Assembly (NCBI GenBank): GCA_000508305.1
Contig: CP006977.1
Coordinates: 776,621 to 840,620, forward strand
Origin: Sulfolobus acidocaldarius SUSAZ
Lineage (GTDB): Archaea; Thermoproteota; Thermoprotei_A; Sulfolobales; Sulfolobaceae
Reading direction: 5' to 3'
Length of the DNA: 64,000 bases
Below, one piece after another: positions 47,318-57,518 of this stretch (the first letter of the stretch is position 1; every line of letters begins with the position of its first letter). The notes beneath the pieces are model-generated. The model was not told the origin of the DNA, did not search any database, and worked only from the letters and a program-made list of their open reading frames with translations. The position numbers and the translations under genes were made by a program.

Positions 47318-48117
47318 CTGATCTTAAATATCTTCTGAAGTGCTATAATCCTCTTGAGGTGTAAATGTAGATCCAAATCTGATGTGAATCCTATTCCACC
47401 ATGAAATTGAATGGAGTCTAGTGCAGCTCTGAAGGCTTTTCTGTAAGCATGATTTAAAAGATTGTAAGGATTTTCTACATTACCTAGTATGTACCTCGAT
47501 CTAACAAGTTCTAAGCCAATTACGTCGTCTACGACTCTGTGTTTTATTGCCTGGTAAGAACCTATAGGCTTTCCAAATGCTACTCTATTTTTTGCGTATT
47601 CCACTATCTGCTTCATTGTAGCTAAGCCATGCCCAATAATCTGAGCTGAAGCCATAATAACTGCTCTATTGAAGTCCAACTCTAACTTTTTCCAATTCCC
47701 TCCCGTTACTTTGTATATTCTCAAGGTGGGATCGGGTGATTCTACCTCTTTTAATTCTACCTCATCCCTTTTTGCTATTCCTCTAGGGGTGATTATCATT
47801 TCCACTTTGTCTGCCTCAGGAACATAATTTACTCCTATTGTAACTGGGTAGTCTAATCCTAGCATTGCTGTGGTAGATACTGTTCCAGGTAACAGGTTTT
47901 CACCAAGGATTTCATTTATCAAAAGTCCATATACCCTATCGTCCTTGATAAGCTGAAATATTCCCAAATCTTTTATTTTCTCAAATATTTCCTTGACCTT
48001 GATATCGGAGACTTTATCCTTCTTTGCTCCTAAAGTTTTCCATTCTCTATCTAAGAATTCGTTTAAAGAATTCCTAATTAGCGAGAACTCCTCATTGCTC
48101 TCTACGTCTAGTAACAT
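47314..48117 (-). CDS. acyl-CoA dehydrogenase-like, shortened (small-subunit type)
   Basis: A 267-residue protein. It keeps an N-terminal helical part (about 1-75) and a short beta piece. The C-terminal four-helix domain is intact (ASAQIIGHGLATMKQIVEYA, RVAFGKPIGSYQAIKHRV), and it ends QFHGGIGFTSDLDLHLHLKR. This last part matches the small subunits of two-component acyl-CoA dehydrogenases. The middle flavin-binding part is reduced, about 100 residues shorter than standard. It stands on the minus strand and its stop overlaps the MaoC gene by four bases. It probably pairs with the large subunit at 45764-46852. Confidence 0.8.
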   Translation of the reverse strand: MLLDVESNEEFSLIRNSLNEFLDREWKTLGAKKDKVSDIKVKEIFEKIKDLGIFQLIKDDRVYGLLINEILGENLLPGTVSTTAMLGLDYPVTIGVNYVPEADKVEMIITPRGIAKRDEVELKEVESPDPTLRIYKVTGGNWKKLELDFNRAVIMASAQIIGHGLATMKQIVEYAKNRVAFGKPIGSYQAIKHRVVDDVIGLELVRSRYILGNVENPYNLLNHAYRKAFRAALDSIQFHGGIGFTSDLDLHLHLKRIIALQKIFKIS

Positions 48118-48269
48118 TGATTAATATATCTTGGAGAGACATAATATTTTTTACCATAAAGAATACTGAGCGTTAATTCATACCGTTTGTCCGTTTTAAT
48201 GGATGGAAAGGTTGTTTTAGATTCTCTAGGTAAAAAATCATAGACGAGAAATATATTGATGATTTTATG

Positions 48270-49505
48270 TTAAGGCTCCCTTTTTACATCCTCCCATTTA
48301 CCATTAAATAAAATGCGATTCCCCTTTTCTGCTAAGATCTTTCCTTTCCTTATGACATATAAGGGCGGATCAATAAACCTTATCAAGTCTACCACATTAT
48401 TAGAGGCTGTCACTATCAAATTAGCTTCACACCCTACGCAAATACCGTAATTTTTAATTCTCAAGGCTTTCGCCCCATTATACGTTATTAAGTATATTGA
48501 TCTTTTCAACTCTTCATATCCTGTAAGTTGATCAAGATGAATTGCCATAAATAACGCTTGTAACATATTTCCGCTTCCAAGAGGATACCAAGGATCCATC
48601 ATACAATCATAACCTAACGCGACATTCACTCCAAAGTTCAACATTTCCTTTATAGGTGCCATACCTCTTCTTTTCGGATAAGTATCTAACCTACCTTGAA
48701 GGACTGCATTAATTAAGGGGTTAGGTATCACACTTATTCCTGCATTCGCAACATGTGGTAAAATTCTGTATCTGTAAGCATTATCCCAGCTATGCATTGC
48801 AGTTACATGTCCTGCTGCAACTCTACCTGTCCACCCATTTTCCAGTGTCTCTTTAGCTAAGACCTCTAAGAATCTAGAGTTAGGATCATCTGTCTCATCT
48901 ATATGTCCATCAATATCTCGATTATACCTTTTCCCCAATTCAAGTGCAAATTTAATTGACCTCACCCCGTCCTCCCTGGTTAATTCGTTATGAGGAATAA
49001 GTCCAACATTATCTGCACCTTCACTTAATGCTTTATACATTAACTCCTCATTACCCTTATCTACGAAGATCCCATCCTGTGGAAAAGCAGTTATTTGGAT
49101 ATCCATAAGGTCTTTTACGTCCTCTTTGACCTTGAGAAGAGCCCTCAATAGTTTAAGACTTTTCTCCGTTATGTCCACATGTGTCCTCAACCAGAGAGTT
49201 CCAAAGGCTACCATTAATTTGACTGCTGTTACTGCATTTTTGTAAACCTGTTCCTCAGTAAGTTCTTGCTTCAATTTTTTCCATATTTTTATCCCCTCCC
49301 ATAAAGTTCCACTTTGATTTTCTGCTTTAGTGAAGACACTATCTAGATGAAAATGCATATTAAGATATGGTGGTAAAACGAGTTTTCCATTTGCTTCCAA
49401 TACATCCTCTTCTCTCTCACAACTCCCTATACAAGTTATCTTGTCCCCATCTATCTTAATATCAACTATCCTTCCATCTTCCAGTCTAGCATTTTTAATT
49501 AACAT
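48270..49505 (-). CDS. cytosine deaminase-like amidohydrolase (CodA family)
   Basis: A 411-residue metal-dependent amidohydrolase that would deaminate cytosine or a related base. Metal-binding and catalytic residues expected from E. coli CodA are present: HFH at 51-53, HIDETDD at 201-207 (His and Glu), AAGHVTAMHS at 231-239, and Asp300 in GYDCMMDPWYPLG. In E. coli the next residue after that Asp is a second Asp (position 314) which helps select the pyrimidine. Here it is Cys301. GRLDTYPKRRG is also typical of CodA. The change suggests a different base, such as isoguanine or another ring. It is transcribed alone with a start at the ATG at 49505. Confidence 0.88.
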   Translation of the reverse strand: MLIKNARLEDGRIVDIKIDGDKITCIGSCEREEDVLEANGKLVLPPYLNMHFHLDSVFTKAENQSGTLWEGIKIWKKLKQELTEEQVYKNAVTAVKLMVAFGTLWLRTHVDITEKSLKLLRALLKVKEDVKDLMDIQITAFPQDGIFVDKGNEELMYKALSEGADNVGLIPHNELTREDGVRSIKFALELGKRYNRDIDGHIDETDDPNSRFLEVLAKETLENGWTGRVAAGHVTAMHSWDNAYRYRILPHVANAGISVIPNPLINAVLQGRLDTYPKRRGMAPIKEMLNFGVNVALGYDCMMDPWYPLGSGNMLQALFMAIHLDQLTGYEELKRSIYLITYNGAKALRIKNYGICVGCEANLIVTASNNVVDLIRFIDPPLYVIRKGKILAEKGNRILFNGKWEDVKREP

Positions 49506-49775
49506 ATTTTCTTGATATTATTAGTTTTTAAATTATTAACTATTGTCAAAATAACTTAGCTGAATTTGAGGAAAGATTTAGACAGATTGTGGACATCTTG
49601 TATCGAGTTAAAGACACACGTTAAACTTTCTGCTTCTGTGTTTGCCTAGTAAACCTTTAAGAGTTGTTTTGATTTGTATAATGAAAAAGAATACACTATT
49701 TTTAGACTAATTCTTCTTGATATGGATAAAAATTTTTAAACATAAATTTATCTCTCATTTGATTGACTTTGCCTT

Positions 49776-50729
49776 ATGGCTAAGAACTGCCCTAGATGCG
49801 GTAAATCTGTCCCAGATGATGCCAGATATTGTTATAGTTGCGGTTATTATTTTGGCTCTGTTCAAGTACCAAAACAGGATACACCAGTTACAGTTAGCGC
49901 AATGGCTAGCTATATACCTAGACTCCTGAAGATTGGTAAATTGATACTTGGCATCTCAATAATTTTCGCTGCGATTGCGGGTATAGTCTTTCTCTCCCAT
50001 TTGATCCAGTTAAATCCTAGTGGAGGAATAATTTCCGGTTCAATAATAGGAATACTGGGACTAATAGCGTATCTAATTTCCCCTATTTTTTCCATGTTTA
50101 GGGCTGATTTATCCGTAAATAAGATTAGTATACTTACTGGGTTAGGTTTTTACTTTTTAATCGGACTATCTTCAATAATCATATCCATATCAACTCCGAT
50201 TTCATTTCCCTTTGGAGTAGCTGGCGGTATAGTGGTAATCTTAGGTGTCATATTAACCTTAATCTCTGGTTATATAGCAGAGGGTAACAAGTTAGTTAAA
50301 GTAATTCTCCAAATGATTGGAGTCATTCTGATCTACGTTTATACGTATAGTACAGGTAGATTTTTAGTGGTAAATTACGAGTCGACCTTATGGGGCGTTG
50401 CTGTAATATTAGCACTTGTACCATCTTTAGTGTCCAGCATCTCGGAGGGGGAATTAATAGCTGTAGACAACCCTATGACTAAGGGTGAGGTTGGGGAGTT
50501 GATTAATAATAGCATGCTAGGTTTAGGTTTATTGATTTTCTCTATTGGTATGGTACTGACTGGTTCAGTTCAGGTTTCCTTCCCACCGTCTCCTGGTTTA
50601 TTAGATGCAGTATATGCTCTTAGTATAACTTCCGGAATATTGGCTATAGTTGGAGGAATAATAGGACTAATCTTATCGATATTTGTAATAATTTATATAA
50701 TGACAAATAGAAAGATGCCAAAAATGTAA
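49776..50729 (+). CDS. DUF973-like membrane protein with N-terminal zinc ribbon
   Basis: A 317-residue protein. The N-terminus is a double CxxC zinc ribbon, NCPRCGKSVPDDARYCYSCG (residues 4-23), as in many archaeal membrane proteins. From about 50 the protein has eight or more membrane helices. The region PRLLKIGKLILGISIIFAA starts the DUF973 type core. No enzyme motif is seen. It faces a small membrane protein gene convergently. A TATA-like box may lie in ATTTTTAAACATAAA about 40 bases before the ATG. Confidence 0.75.
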   Translation: MAKNCPRCGKSVPDDARYCYSCGYYFGSVQVPKQDTPVTVSAMASYIPRLLKIGKLILGISIIFAAIAGIVFLSHLIQLNPSGGIISGSIIGILGLIAYLISPIFSMFRADLSVNKISILTGLGFYFLIGLSSIIISISTPISFPFGVAGGIVVILGVILTLISGYIAEGNKLVKVILQMIGVILIYVYTYSTGRFLVVNYESTLWGVAVILALVPSLVSSISEGELIAVDNPMTKGEVGELINNSMLGLGLLIFSIGMVLTGSVQVSFPPSPGLLDAVYALSITSGILAIVGGIIGLILSIFVIIYIMTNRKMPKM

Positions 50730-50766
50730 AAATTTTGTCTTGAAAAGTAAGAAGGGAGTGTCCTTT

Positions 50767-51090
50767 TTACTTAGAAATTTTAGTGGCTTTAGCACTTCCA
50801 AGTCCTTTCATCAGACCACCGATTAAACCTAGCAAAGATAGCAGAGATAGTACAGATGGTCCTAATGCGCCAAGTATTCCACCAGTTATCATTAAGCCTT
50901 TATTGTCTCTTATTCCGCCATAAATGTCAGCCAATCCACCTATTATGCTGATTATACCTAAAGCCATTAACACACCTGAGTCAATTGAAACGTAATATGT
51001 TAATAAAGGCTTATTGATTACTAGGCTAGTTATAGCTATTATGAGTGCTAAAAGACCACCAATTATTGATAATATTCTTGAGGGAGTCAT
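50767..51090 (-). CDS. small membrane protein with glycine-rich helices
   Basis: A 107-residue protein that starts MTPSRILSIIGGLLALIIA. It has four hydrophobic segments rich in Gly, Ile and Leu, several with GGI or GGL turns (GIISIIGGLADIYGG, MITGGILGALGPSV). It ends in a short basic tail. I do not recognise it. It may be a membrane partner of the DUF973 protein whose gene converges on it, with 37 bases between the stops. Confidence 0.6.
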   Translation of the reverse strand: MTPSRILSIIGGLLALIIAITSLVINKPLLTYYVSIDSGVLMALGIISIIGGLADIYGGIRDNKGLMITGGILGALGPSVLSLLSLLGLIGGLMKGLGSAKATKISK

Positions 51091-51417
51091 ACTCGATCAC
51101 TAATGATGTCCTCAACCGGTGAACTAAAAAGATTACCTTTCAAATAAGAAAAAGGTTTATTAAATGATAACTTTTTATTCGTAGAACTTATATATTAACT
51201 ATTTGGCGATTTTGGGTAAAAAAATAAAGTGAACATAGGAGAGTTATAAGACGGAGAAAATTATAGAAGCTGTACCTTGTTCAAGTAACTGATTTTTGTA
51301 GAATTGCTTAAACGGGAAAACTCTATAATTTCAAAATTTTTAATATTAAGAAAAGTAAAAATTAGGATATCTTTTATATTAGGAAGATTTAAAAGATGGA
51401 AATGCGAAAATAAGACT
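51091..51417. other. intergenic region with TATA box
   Basis: A frame from 51304 is open into the DsrE gene but looks non-coding. The box ATTTAAAAG at 51387-51395 fits a leaderless start at 51418. Otherwise nothing is seen. Confidence 0.5.
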
Positions 51418-51750
51418 ATGACAAAGGTTCTCTTCTTAATAATGTCTGGAGATGAAAAATTCGAGTTGGCTATGAGAATGGCTTACAACTCAGCTAAAAA
51501 CAAAAGGTATGAGGATGTCAAGGTGATCTACTTTGGACCTAGTCAAAAAAGGCTAACCCAACTTCAGGGAGATCTTAAAGATATGTTTCAAGAAATGTTA
51601 CAAAACAAGTTAGTAGATTCCGCCTGTATAGGTGTTGCCGAGAGAATGAACCTGGTTCCAGATCTCAAAAATATGGGGGTCAACCTAGTACCTGTAGGAG
51701 AGAGAGTTGCCCATTACGTAAATAATGGCTATGAGGTCATAACGTTTTGA
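51418..51750 (+). CDS. DsrE/DsrF-like protein
   Basis: A 110-residue DsrE-superfamily protein with a Rossmann-like alpha/beta fold. It begins MTKVLFLIMSGDEKFELAMR, with AYNSAKNKRYEDVKVIYFG as strand 2 and DSACIGVAERMNLVPDL, whose Cys is in the place of the sulfur-binding Cys of DsrE proteins. Such proteins carry or sense sulfane sulfur. It is followed by a membrane gene that shares its stop (TTGA). The 38 codons upstream in frame lack coding character, so I trimmed the start. Confidence 0.72.
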   Translation: MTKVLFLIMSGDEKFELAMRMAYNSAKNKRYEDVKVIYFGPSQKRLTQLQGDLKDMFQEMLQNKLVDSACIGVAERMNLVPDLKNMGVNLVPVGERVAHYVNNGYEVITF

Positions 51751-52091
51751 AGACATTATGGCTAACTGGAGCTGGCGTAAGTATACTAGAAATACTAATC
51801 GGAAACTCCATGGTTTTTTATGGAGTCTCAAATATTCTTATAGGAATTCATGCGATAATAGCAGCGGTTCTTTTAGTAATAATAATTTACGGTTTAGCTA
51901 GAGCTAAAGACTCTATAAAGAGAAGAATGCTTGTGGGCAATTTAGCTCTTCTAATACTTACTGCAGTACTTGGCATCGTTTATCTACAGTACTTTAATAT
52001 TCCTTTGTTGATTGTCCACCTGTTGCTGGCTTTGGGACTTTTATCCAACTTCTCAGTTATGTACGGTCTCGAAACTTCCACACGTCAATAG
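51747..52091 (+). CDS. small membrane protein coupled to DsrE-like gene
   Basis: A 114-residue protein with four hydrophobic segments (about 4-25, 30-48, 62-82 and 85-105). It has a basic loop between segments 2 and 3 (ARAKDSIKRR). The start is a TTG that overlaps the stop of the DsrE-like gene. I do not recognise a family. It might move sulfur or electrons in the membrane with its neighbour, but no motif shows it. Confidence 0.65.
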   Translation: MKTLWLTGAGVSILEILIGNSMVFYGVSNILIGIHAIIAAVLLVIIIYGLARAKDSIKRRMLVGNLALLILTAVLGIVYLQYFNIPLLIVHLLLALGLLSNFSVMYGLETSTRQ

Positions 52092-52106
52092 ATTTTTTAT
52101 ATATAG

Positions 52107-52916
52107 CTAATGATCCACTACTTTTACCCTCCTAGTCATGGGAAGGTTTTTTATGAGGGTTTTCGCCTCCAGTTTTTTCAGATTAATCTCCACCAAGGAT
52201 GATGTAGAATAAACTATGTTTTCGTTGTCTATCTTTGATATTGCTGTTACGCCAAATGTAGGGCTTGGAAGTTGAAGATTTAATCTCTCCCATCTGTATT
52301 CCTTGCCAAGAAATAGTGGTCTCTTACTCCTAACTTGGGCTAATATTAATTCGCCTAAATCTTCAATACCATGAAAGTAGCCCTTCTCTGTCAAATGAAA
52401 ATTTTCCAGATCCTGAGTCATATATAAACCATCTGCAGTAGTTATGTATAAGTAGTTGCCTTTACTCAAAAGATTATGGGAGTCAGCAAAAAATTTTATT
52501 GGCTTCAGAGATGATAGCTCATCTCCCACCAAGAGATTTCCGTCCTCCACTGAGGCAACTATCTTGTTTTTATATAGAGCAAAATCTGTAATGTGAGCCT
52601 TTGAGTTTAAAAATTTCCAACCTAAGTTCTTTCCCTCATCCTCTAGGTCAAGTATCCTCTTTACCTCATCTACTAAGTACAGCCTAGGTCCCTCAACTGA
52701 AGCTATAATCTTGTCCCCGAACTCATATAATCTCCAGCATGACTCGTCTATTACATTTCTATTATCAACGCTAACTCCATTGTTAGAGGAGCATGTGTAT
52801 AATCTACTTCCCTTAAGGATAAAGTCGTGCATACTCTCTCCGTCACAACAGACTAGCTCTATCTTATCCTTACCCGTTATCTTGTATATTCCGTTTGAAG
52901 TTGCCACTAAGTACAT
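52107..52916 (-). CDS. beta-propeller-like protein
   Basis: A 269-residue protein made of repeated beta units: YLVATSNGIYKITG, RLYTCSSNNGVSVD, KIIASVEGPRLYLVDE, KIVASVEDGNLLVGDE, YLYITTADGLYMTQDL and NIVYSTSSLVEINL. The regular spacing of 40 to 45 residues fits a six- or seven-bladed propeller similar to those of sialidase/BNR or YVTN-type proteins. It has no signal peptide, so it would be cytoplasmic. Function is not known. The ATG at 52916 is chosen over the TTG directly before it. Confidence 0.7.
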   Translation of the reverse strand: MYLVATSNGIYKITGKDKIELVCCDGESMHDFILKGSRLYTCSSNNGVSVDNRNVIDESCWRLYEFGDKIIASVEGPRLYLVDEVKRILDLEDEGKNLGWKFLNSKAHITDFALYKNKIVASVEDGNLLVGDELSSLKPIKFFADSHNLLSKGNYLYITTADGLYMTQDLENFHLTEKGYFHGIEDLGELILAQVRSKRPLFLGKEYRWERLNLQLPSPTFGVTAISKIDNENIVYSTSSLVEINLKKLEAKTLIKNLPMTRRVKVVDH

Positions 52917-52975
52917 CAATTAAGTTTTGCCTGAGAAGTTAAATAATGCTAGTTTAAAATATATATTGATCTTTT

Positions 52976-54166
52976 ATGGAAATAAGAAAATTCACTGTAG
53001 TAGGAGCAGGTTCAATGGGACATGGTATAGCTGAGTTAGCCTTAATTGCAGGATACGACGTGTGGCTTAATGATGTAGCAGAGAACATACTTAAAAACGC
53101 AAAGGAAAGAATAGGATGGAGCTTAAAGAGGTTAAGTGAGAAGGGTAACATCAAAGAGGATCCGGACAAGATATTATCAAGATTGCATTTAACTGTGAGC
53201 CAAGAAGAGGCAATGAAAGATACTGATTTCTTAATAGAGGCAGTGATTGAAGATATTAACGTAAAAAAGAAGGTATTTGAGAAGGCAGATAGTTTAGCAT
53301 CAAAAGATGCCATATTAGCCTCAAACACAAGTAGTTTGCCCATAACCGAGATCGCAACTGCAGTTAAGAGACCAGAGAGAGTTGTGGGGATGCACTTCTT
53401 TAACCCACCAGTGCTCATGCAGTTAGTAGAGATAATTAAGGGAGAGAAGACTTCAGAGGAAACTATGAAAAGAGCATATGAGATGGGTAAAAAATTAGGG
53501 AGAGATCCTATACTCGTGAAAAAAGACGTTCCAGGATTCCTTGTTAACAGGATATTATTCAGAGTAAATGACATATCTTGTCTTCTGGTCGAGAAGGGAA
53601 AGGCAGACGTTTTAGAGGTTGATGCTTCTGCCATGTATGAGTTAGGTTTTCCCATGGGCGTGTTCTTACTTCAGGATTATGCTGGTGTGGATGTGGCTTA
53701 TCTTGTTGGTAAGGCTATGGGGGAAAGAGGGTTTAAGGCTTATGAATGCAAGGCATTTGAACAGTTGTATAAGGCTAAAAATTTGGGTGTGAAGACAGGT
53801 AAAGGATTTTACAGCTATCCAGAGCCCAATAAATTTGTAAAACCATCTATACCAAAGGACAAGGCTAATAAGATTCCTGGTATTATGCTTATAGCTCCTG
53901 CTATAAATGAGGGGGCTTATCTAGTGAGAGAAGGGATTGTGACAAAGGAAGATACAGATAAGGGTTGCAAACTGGGCTTAAATTGGCCTAAAGGTGTGTT
54001 TGAGTATGCTGACGAATATGGGTTAGATAATGTTGTCAAAACTCTGGAGGATTTAAGGAAAGAAACAGGACTAGACTACTTCGCTCCTGATCTTCTCTTA
54101 ACTAAAATGGTAAAGGAAGGAAGATTAGGGAAGAAGGTAGGAAAAGGATTTTATGAATATAAGTAG
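52976..54166 (+). CDS. 3-hydroxyacyl-CoA dehydrogenase
   Basis: An NAD-dependent enzyme of 396 residues for the third step of beta-oxidation. The nucleotide loop is VVGAGSMGHGIAE (about 8-20). VVGMHFFNPPVLMQLVEII follows with the catalytic His, and DVPGFLVNRILFRVND begins the C-terminal part. The C-terminus holds two copies of the 3HCDH helical domain; GKGFYSYPEPNK and GKKVGKGFYEYK mark the ends of both. Many crenarchaea carry this enzyme fused to an enoyl-CoA hydratase domain (about 650 residues). Here the hydratase part is absent, and the MaoC proteins in this window may replace it. It starts with a leaderless-type ATG about 60 bases after the divergent propeller gene. Confidence 0.93.
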   Translation: MEIRKFTVVGAGSMGHGIAELALIAGYDVWLNDVAENILKNAKERIGWSLKRLSEKGNIKEDPDKILSRLHLTVSQEEAMKDTDFLIEAVIEDINVKKKVFEKADSLASKDAILASNTSSLPITEIATAVKRPERVVGMHFFNPPVLMQLVEIIKGEKTSEETMKRAYEMGKKLGRDPILVKKDVPGFLVNRILFRVNDISCLLVEKGKADVLEVDASAMYELGFPMGVFLLQDYAGVDVAYLVGKAMGERGFKAYECKAFEQLYKAKNLGVKTGKGFYSYPEPNKFVKPSIPKDKANKIPGIMLIAPAINEGAYLVREGIVTKEDTDKGCKLGLNWPKGVFEYADEYGLDNVVKTLEDLRKETGLDYFAPDLLLTKMVKEGRLGKKVGKGFYEYK

Positions 54167-54176
54167 AATATATTTT

Positions 54177-54338
54177 TTAAAATGGCAATACACTGTCGTA
54201 GAATCTTTTGGTCTTTTTTATTGATTCCCATTCATGAGGGTATTCTAGTCTGAGGTATTCCTCAGGTAATTGGTCTAATGGGATGAATTTGTGATCATTA
54301 CTCTTTTTCTCCTTTCTGATTATCTCTTGGGAGACCAT
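54177..54338 (-). CDS. 53-residue hypothetical small protein
   Basis: On the minus strand a frame reads MVSQEIIRKEKKSNDHKFIP and then LDQLPEEYLRLEYPHEWESI, ending VLPF and a stop. The strongly patterned, charged sequence looks like a real small protein. No family is known to me. It lies ten bases from the stop of the hydroxyacyl-CoA dehydrogenase gene, convergently. A TATA-like TTTTAAATA about 54371-54379 is a possible promoter with a short leader. Confidence 0.5.
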   Translation of the reverse strand: MVSQEIIRKEKKSNDHKFIPLDQLPEEYLRLEYPHEWESIKKTKRFYDSVLPF

Positions 54339-54581
54339 TTTTGGTCAAATATATATTCTCGTGCTAGATATTTAAAACTTTTGTCAATGAATTTTAAATT
54401 ACCTAGGAATTTTTAAGTATAGTAAGTTACTGTATATAAAAAATGTTTAAATATAACCACTTTTTACGCAGTTTCCGTAAAATCCTAGTTTTAAACTAGT
54501 ATTCCTGCTTGAGGCTGACGAATTTTCTTGTTTACTGCAATTTTCTAATTTTAATTAAATTGAAAGTATTAAATGGTAAAA

Positions 54582-55709
<1,128 letters not shown>

Positions 55710-55745
55710 ACAAGTAAAGACAAACTAAATTTTCTATTTCTTTAC

Positions 55746-56992
55746 TTGAAAAAGGTTATCAGCGTAGGAGGCATATCTCTACGAATTACTGGTGATAAAA
55801 CAGAAGAGCTCAGATTAAAGTACAAGTACAATTTTATGGAAAAGGGATTCCGTGGCTTTATTGTTACTTACTTCTCAGAAAATGTGGTAAAAAAATGTAG
55901 CTTCTGGGGCAGAATATATATTCTGGGGGAGAAGTCGTTATTTGATGAAAGACCAAAGAAGACTAGGGATGAGCTCTTCGATAGGGAAAAGGAGATAGAG
56001 GAAATAAAGAATAACGTAAATAGACCATTACTGGCTATATCTGGTATAAGAAGGATAGGTAAGACATCAACGTTACTTGTTGCCTTAAATGAGTTAAAAA
56101 CAGATTACGTTTTAATAGATTGTAGAAGATTAAAGGAAAACTATGGTAGACAGGATTTATATAGTATCTTCTCTGCCAGTTTTTCATTAATTATAGACAG
56201 GGCAAGGGATATTCTATCTGGTGTAAGGGGAGTAAGTATAGTGGGTAACTCTATAGAGTTTAAGTGGAAGGGTAGACAATCCCTCTCTTTAGCTGATCTG
56301 TTTGACCATTTAAACAAGAAGAGGCTTATAATAGCAATGGATGAAGCTCAAAAATTGGGGGACCACTTTCTACAGAGATCAAGGACGCAATTGCTCACGC
56401 CTATGATTATGATGAAAATCTGACATTCATTTTTACGGGATCGGAAATTGGCTTACTCTATGATTTCTTAGGAGTAGAGGATAAGAACTCACCTCTTTAT
56501 GGTAGATATTACTATTCTGTCACACTTGAAAGATTTAGTAGAGAGATGAGCAAGGAGTTTCTCACTAAAGGTTTCCAGGAAGTAGGTCTAAGAGCTGATA
56601 ATACTGTAATAGATAAATTAGTGGATCTCTTTGACGGAATTCCTGGTTGGTTAACATTTGGTGCAAATAGGTTCTTAGAAGGTGGAAAAATTGATGATAT
56701 AATGGAAATAGCAATAGGCGTTGCTTTGGACGAATAGGAAAAACTCATTGACACGAAGAAGAGGGTATCTGAGATTTCTGCTAGAAGATACAAGTATGCG
56801 CTTAAATGCTTAGGGTCAGGAATGAATACATGGAGTAAATTATTGGAGTGTATTCAGAGAAGCGAGGGGACTACGATCTCAAGTAGTGTACTCGATAATA
56901 TTTTGCTTAGTCTCGAAAAGACAAGTATAATCAAGGATTATGAATTTCTTGATCCAATATATAGGGAAGCTAGTAAGAGGATGAGGGTGTAA
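55746..56992 (+). pseudogene. broken archaeal ATPase (ATPase_2/DUF234 type)
   Basis: Remains of a 415-residue archaeal P-loop ATPase. The first frame (TTG start, to 56423) has LFDREKEIEEIKNN, Walker A SGIRRIGKTST and Walker B LIIAMDEAQ. After a G-run at 56356-56360 the correct frame becomes GPLSTEIKDAIAHAYDYDEN, then FIFTGSEIGLLYDFLG and SPLYGRYYYSVTLERFS, the sensor-type motifs of this family. An in-frame TAG at 56735-56737 interrupts again, and the winged-helix end (to 56992) follows. One lost G and one nonsense codon make it inactive. It lies 36 bases after gdh. Confidence 0.8.
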
Positions 56993-57095
56993 AACTTATT
57001 GAATCAAACAAATGGCGTTTAATAAGTGATGTAAATTCTCGTTTTAACTTAAAAATACTCATGTACATCATTCTATAGTGCTTTTATTAAAGCCT

Positions 57096-57278
57096 CTAAA
57101 AGAAACTGCAAACCCCTAAACCTATCATGAAAAATCCCAGAAACAGTAGGGCAAGCCTTCCAGCTCTTATCATTATCGAAAAGTCTCTGCCTATGGATTT
57201 TACAATACCCTTGTAGATTAGACTCACAATTATAGATTGTGCTAGTAATGAACCAACACCGGTCAATAAAGGACACAT
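57096..57278 (-). CDS. small hydrophobic protein
   Basis: A 60-residue frame with two membrane segments: VGSLLAQSIIVSLIYKGIV and LALLFLGFFMIGLGVC. A basic loop, KSIGRDFSIMIRAGR, lies between them. It starts with ATG. I do not recognise it. A second minus-strand frame over the same DNA looks less natural. It lies in a decayed neighbourhood, so it may also be a remnant. Confidence 0.4.
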   Translation of the reverse strand: MCPLLTGVGSLLAQSIIVSLIYKGIVKSIGRDFSIMIRAGRLALLFLGFFMIGLGVCSFF

Positions 57279-57518
57279 TAGTTAGGTCGAAGAGGGTTGT
57301 AAAGATGCTGAACAGGTAGGGACACTCAAGTATACACTAGAGTTTTAGATGGGACTACAACAACAATTTATAACTCCACGATGGCACAATATCCACACAT
57401 GCCTTAAACTCAATTAAATTTAAAAAATTAAGGGGAAAATCTTAGTTTACTAGATTTTCTACTTATAATTTAAGTTTAAACATTATAGTCATTTCTAGAG
57501 AATATTTTACTTTATATA

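Noticed and set aside
49717-49929. A 70-codon plus-strand frame overlapping the zinc-ribbon DUF973 gene
   Set aside because: It runs over the clear double CxxC ribbon in another frame and shows no family pattern.
56735-56737. The in-frame TAG read as pyrrolysine
   Set aside because: No pyrrolysine genes are in view, the family has no conserved pyrrolysine, and the same gene carries a frameshift. A nonsense mutation is simpler.
57073-57276. A 67-codon minus-strand frame over the same DNA as the 60-residue membrane protein
   Set aside because: Its sequence is rich in Cys, Trp and Arg without pattern, while the other frame gives two clean membrane segments. At most one is real.
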